From Lineus longissimus (taxonomy: Eukaryota > Nemertea > Pilidiophora > Heteronemertea > Lineidae), in NCBI RefSeq assembly GCF_910592395.1, contig NC_088311.1, positions 5,398,501 to 5,458,500 of the forward strand: 60,000 nt of DNA, read 5' to 3'. This document shows, one piece after another, positions 58,101 to 60,000 of the stretch (positions are counted from its first letter, which is position 1; every line of letters starts with the position of its first letter). The notes beneath the pieces are model-generated. The model did no database searches and was not told where the DNA came from. It worked only from the letters and a program-made list of their open reading frames with translations. The position numbers and the translations under genes were made by a program.

Positions 58101-59797
58101 TTTCTTTGATCAAACTGCCAAAGTAAAAGTGAAATACTGATCTCATCAGGCAATAACTTTATGTAAAAATCAAATTCAAACAATCTCTTAAGGCCAGGTT
58201 GTGCTTGTCTGCAGTGCACACTGGTGACTGGACATGCTAAAATAATCAATAACTCTTCAAATTTCTAATTTTACAAAACATTTCGGAGTTGTCTATTCAT
58301 ATTGGATCAGACAGAGATGGCTGGCCGACTCCCAATCAATGGACAGGTCCAAAAGGTTCCCTCAAATCAAAATTTTTGTTTGACTTCATAATGACAAAAA
58401 CTCAGTGTCACGGGATAGAACAAGATGGGTTGACATAATAAGACCTTTTCCAAACATGTTTTCAGGGCTAACATAAATTTAGGCCAATGCATTGATTGCG
58501 GCCAGTGCCTACAGGATAAGTGTCCTTACTGATCTATTCAAACCACCAGATATGTGTATTTATGAACTCACATAGCAGGTACAAGACACAAGTAGGCTAC
58601 CATACACTGTGGCCGAATGAAATGAAAAGGTAAATGCAACCGACGTCAATACAAACCATAACATTAACACTCTTTTGAACTCTCCCTATAAAGACATGTG
58701 ACAATAGCATGAGAGTCACCTCATAGAGTCATACAGGCTGCACACAAATGCATTGTCTTAACCACCATTGAACTAAGTCATCAGGATTTCGACCTGACAG
58801 TGACAAGATGTGACACAAGTCTGGGAGAAATGATTGGAGGGGGGCCAAAAACTGAGTTCTGCAAAAAAAAATTGACCTACCGAAATGGTAAAAATGGCGG
58901 ATTTGATCCAGCCACAAGTGGCCTGTAAGCTTCTTCGGGGGTCTTCTTTAGATATATTATCTGAAAAGAGTTGAAAATATAAGAGATTTTACTTGGTGGT
59001 ATCATGAAGGGCTCCGAGTACAGGTAGGCCTAACATGACTTTGCATGGAATAACAATATTCCGCCTCCAGTAATTATTGTGATTACCGCTTCAGCTCAGC
59101 ACAGCTGAAAGATAAAAGAACGGTAACCTTGGTCAGCATCTTCTTGATCCATTTATTTGTACCATACTAAGGTATTAGCATGCTAAGGTACTTAGCCCTC
59201 TAACAAATCACCTCGAACATGTAATTTGTGCTAATAGAAAATTTCGTAAGGATACTTACAGCATAGCATGCTATAAGGCAAGCTGCATTGGCACGTTTTC
59301 TTGCATCGAAACTTGTGTAGTGAACTATTTTCTTCTTTGCCAGTGAAAAAGACTGAAATTGAAGATGAAAAAATTTAGATCTGTATACATGTACATGTGG
59401 GACACTCACTCACTCACTGCAAATATCCTTGCTGCAAATAAGCCTGTAGGACAAGCTAATTTGCAGCATGAATATTCTTTTGAAGTAGTCAGGCATACTC
59501 AGACACTATTAGAAAATCCTGATGCAGTTGTTTGAAAGTAGCCTAGGTCATACTGCCAACGTCAAAAGGTTTCTTGCAGAATGTCAATCATATCCTGATC
59601 ACAGGGACCTTTTTCCCAGGGTAAGGGACACTCACTGTGAAATTTATAGTGGGAGAATACCAACACAAGACTGACTGAAACTTGAAAAAACATGGAGCGC
59701 AATTTAGAACTGCCTACCAACCTTGAGTTTTCTGTTCAATTTACAGCAATATCGATAGAGCTGTGCCAGATTCAATGGCCCAAAATCTGCATAGAAG
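43166..59797 (-). CDS. CDC14A: CDC14-family dual-specificity protein phosphatase, 3' part, 16 exons to the stop
   Basis: Proline-directed (SP-preferring) phosphatase of the Cys-based family, acting in mitotic exit, DNA repair and cilia/actin regulation. Sixteen exons join in frame: 59722-59797, 59260-59352, 58881-58960, 56828-56894, 55814-55876, 55323-55410, 54745-54975, 54337-54475, 53966-54146, 53455-53532, 52449-52558, 51717-51902, 48282-48356, 46735-46927, 44087-44110, 43166-43195. That is 570 residues and a TAG (544 if exon 53455-53532 is skipped). The DSPn domain is in the first six. The catalytic domain follows, with general acid Asp in FIDGS 27 residues before the Cys of [12 protein letters not shown], then [17 protein letters not shown]. 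The tail is Ser/Thr/Lys-rich. Vertebrates have A and B paralogues; I use the A symbol because the C-terminus resembles that of CDC14A. The first ~46 residues lie beyond the right edge. Confidence 0.95.
43196..44086 (-). other. CDC14 intron between microexon o and last exon
   Basis: GTAAGT to TTGCAG. No feature recognised. Confidence 0.5.
44087..44110 (-). CDS. CDC14A: CDC14 24-nt microexon o
   Basis: Eight codons, CSTRITRS, phase 0 on both sides. Upstream is a T-rich tract (TTTTTTGTTTCTCTTC) and the acceptor AAAG at 44111-44114; the donor is GTAAGT at 44086-44081. Joined to the last exon it gives [16 protein letters not shown], which lines up with the recalled human CDC14A end SARFLSRSIPSLQSEYVHY. 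Confidence 0.65.
44111..46734 (-). other. CDC14 intron between exon n and microexon o
   Basis: GTAAGT to AAAG. Two plus-strand frames of 131 and 111 codons (44341-44736 and 46323-46658) fall largely here; neither is recognisable. Confidence 0.5.
46735..46927 (-). CDS. CDC14A: CDC14 exon n (C-terminal tail)
   Basis: Acceptor CTTTAG, donor GTAAGT. 193 nt: completes Asn, then [40 protein letters not shown] and [17 protein letters not shown]. No other long same-phase frame competes here. Rich in Ser/Thr/Tyr/Arg and probably disordered. I recognise no domain in it; assignment rests on splice sites and phase with both neighbours. Confidence 0.78.
46928..48281 (-). other. CDC14 intron between exons m and n, with an unexplained 133-codon frame
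   Basis: GTAAAC to TTTAG. Includes a minus-strand open frame at 47611-48012, one of the longest in the window, with no recognisable domain and no fitting splice sites found. Confidence 0.5.
48282..48356 (-). CDS. CDC14A: CDC14 exon m (acidic, 75 nt, symmetric phase 2)
   Basis: Acceptor CATCAG, donor GTAAAC. Reads [20 protein letters not shown] then ESYSN when joined to exon n. Its length is a multiple of three and both ends are phase 2, so it can be skipped without frameshift. Reading through the donor gives TCA AAG TAA, an immediate stop. Confidence 0.75.
48357..51716 (-). other. CDC14 intron between exons l and m
   Basis: GTAAGA to ATCAG. Contains the 1018-bp Tigger-like element close to its 3' end. 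The 49.5-51.7 kb part has nothing recognisable. Confidence 0.55.
48445..49462. mobile_element. Tc1/mariner (pogo/Tigger-like) non-autonomous element, 1018 bp
   Basis: Perfect 15-bp terminal inverted repeats CAGTGGAACCCCGGT at 48445-48459 and 49448-49462, flanked by TA at 48443-48444 and 49463-49464, the target duplication of this superfamily. Subterminal ACGCGACCACCCCG-type repeats occur at both ends, and the right end forms a perfect 16-bp hairpin (49401-49416 with 49439-49454). The AT-rich interior has no transposase frame. It lies in the intron before CDC14 exon m, 87 bp from the acceptor. Confidence 0.85.
51717..51902 (-). CDS. CDC14A: CDC14 exon l (Ser/Thr/Lys-rich tail)
   Basis: Acceptor CTCCAG, donor GTAAGA. 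186 nt, phase 2 on both sides. After a completed Leu it encodes [20 protein letters not shown] and [20 protein letters not shown], ending SSVSMKG. Corresponds to the [20 protein letters not shown] region of human CDC14A. Low-complexity and basic, probably disordered. Confidence 0.85.
52449..52558 (-). CDS. CDC14A: CDC14 exon k
   Basis: Acceptor TTTCAG, donor GTAAGT. Encodes [20 protein letters not shown] then [16 protein letters not shown] and two bases of Leu. The TQGDKL--LK-QR motif is a landmark of metazoan CDC14 tails. Confidence 0.92.
53455..53532 (-). CDS. CDC14A: CDC14 candidate cassette exon j (26 codons)
   Basis: 78 nt with acceptor TTTTAG and donor GTGTGG, phase 0 on both sides and no stop: [20 protein letters not shown] then NHLKEE. 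I see no counterpart in vertebrate CDC14. Exon i splices in frame directly to exon k, so this may be optional or not an exon at all. Confidence 0.4.
53966..54146 (-). CDS. CDC14A: CDC14 exon i (post-catalytic helix and linker)
   Basis: Acceptor ATCAG at 54147-54151, donor GTGAGG. Encodes [36 protein letters not shown] and [11 protein letters not shown]. Corresponds to the EKQA-LW-QGD---SKL and LSGLDDM segments that close the CDC14 catalytic core. Confidence 0.92.
54337..54475 (-). CDS. CDC14A: CDC14 exon h (catalytic domain, P-loop Arg)
   Basis: Acceptor TTTCAG, donor GTAAGT. Completes Ala, then [20 protein letters not shown] and [25 protein letters not shown]. An intron splits the CX5R P-loop between Lys and Ala. 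The frame also reads a TAA across the donor, so intron retention would truncate the protein. Confidence 0.97.
54745..54975 (-). CDS. CDC14A: CDC14 exon g (catalytic domain, Asp and Cys)
   Basis: Acceptor TTCCAG, donor GTATGT. 231 nt encoding [40 protein letters not shown] and [13 protein letters not shown], ending AIAVHCK. Carries the general-acid Asp (FIDGS) and the nucleophilic Cys. The longer open frame at 54449-54922 is this exon read into the next intron. Confidence 0.97.
55323..55410 (-). CDS. CDC14A: CDC14 exon f
   Basis: Acceptor TTTCAG, donor GTAAGC. Encodes [20 protein letters not shown] then PHNKSRIEN and the first base of Gly. Matches the [19 protein letters not shown] block. Confidence 0.95.
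55814..55876 (-). CDS. CDC14A: CDC14 exon e
   Basis: Acceptor TTTCAG, donor GTGAGC. 21 codons: [20 protein letters not shown] then E, the conserved HGFF-F-TFDV-EYEHYE segment linking the two phosphatase-fold domains. Confidence 0.94.
56828..56894 (-). CDS. CDC14A: CDC14 exon d
   Basis: Acceptor TTTCAG, donor GTGAGT. Completes Arg and encodes [20 protein letters not shown] then NK, matching the DASFG-(C/S)TYNL-(I/L)LD-L-G family pattern. Confidence 0.93.
58881..58960 (-). CDS. CDC14A: CDC14 exon c (DSPn domain)
   Basis: Acceptor TTTCAG, donor GTAGGT. Encodes [20 protein letters not shown] then PPFLPF and two bases of an Arg codon. Matches the [10 protein letters not shown] and PF-PFRDAS segments of the family. 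Confidence 0.94.
59260..59352 (-). CDS. CDC14A: CDC14 exon b (DSPn domain)
   Basis: Acceptor TTTCAG, donor GTAAGT. 31 codons: [20 protein letters not shown] then [11 protein letters not shown]. Matches the KKIVHYT-FD-RKRANAA block of the CDC14 N-terminal domain. Confidence 0.95.
59722..59797 (-). CDS. CDC14A: CDC14 exon a (DSPn domain)
   Basis: Acceptor TTCCAG at 59798-59803. One base completes an upstream codon (probably Asn), then [20 protein letters not shown] and NRKLK; donor GTTGGT. A slightly later GTAGGC could serve as donor but would shift the frame. First exon visible; upstream exons are outside the window. Confidence 0.92.
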
Positions 59798-60000
59798 CTG
59801 GAAATTAGAATTGTAAAAAAAAACAATCAATCAATAAATCCACCCAGAAGTGAAATGTTTTTACGACCTCTGCATAACACAAGAACTGATCTCAAGACAT
59901 CCTTCCATCCTGTTTACAGACACTAAAAGTTAAGTCTTGAACAGTAAACATGTTCTTTAGCACACTTCAATTTGAATAAGCTGCCAACAGCAAACAATCT

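Larger units (their letters stand above)
54476..60000 (-). other. CDC14 introns between exons a and h, and right window edge
   Basis: Introns 59353-59721, 58961-59259, 56895-58880, 55877-56827, 55411-55813, 54976-55322 and 54476-54744. The 2-kb intron at 56895-58880 and the edge segment 59798-60000 hold nothing recognisable. Confidence 0.55.

Overview
This window is genomic DNA from an animal, almost certainly a non-vertebrate (probably marine) metazoan. It holds parts of two unrelated conserved genes, both on the minus strand in head-to-tail order. They are split into short exons with GT-AG boundaries, separated by introns of about 0.2 to 11 kb. The sequence is AT-rich, contains several non-autonomous DNA transposons, a tRNA-derived SINE-like element and many ACATGTA-type motifs. 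That fits an echinoderm, hemichordate, cephalochordate or lophotrochozoan; the phylum cannot be settled from the sequence alone. Almost all long open frames in the window are chance frames in introns.

Right half (59797 down to 43166, minus strand): a CDC14-family dual-specificity phosphatase. The first exon or exons lie beyond the right edge. Sixteen exons were placed by splice phase and homology. They include the catalytic loop, which an intron splits between the Cys and the Arg, an in-frame 75-nt acidic exon, a 24-nt microexon, and a last 10-codon exon ending in SYTYY. An AT-rich block of about 4.3 kb below the stop codon is probably the 3' UTR, with an AATAAA signal near 38.84 kb.

Left part (37899 down to at least 6839, minus strand): the 5' third of AP3D1, the delta subunit of the AP-3 adaptor complex. 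Nine exons give codons 1-285, starting at the native ATG, and the gene runs off the left edge. Upstream of the ATG, at 38026-38059, lie a YY1-consensus site and a TCATGTGA box of the type bound by MiT/TFE factors. This is suggestive because AP-3 sorts cargo to lysosome-related organelles.

Mobile and repeated DNA sits in the introns: a 731-bp element with nested inverted repeats around a 68-codon Myb/SANT-like frame (31811-32541); a 1018-bp Tc1/mariner (pogo/Tigger-like) element with TA target duplication, 87 bp from a CDC14 splice acceptor (48445-49462); a 779-bp element with 17-bp inverted termini and repeated GCGCGCCT motifs (17545-18323); a 118-bp snap-back MITE (23759-23876); a SINE-like element (14812-14920); and several tandem duplications. 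No operons, CRISPR arrays or bacterial genes are present. The two protein genes share no evident pathway; they are simply neighbours.
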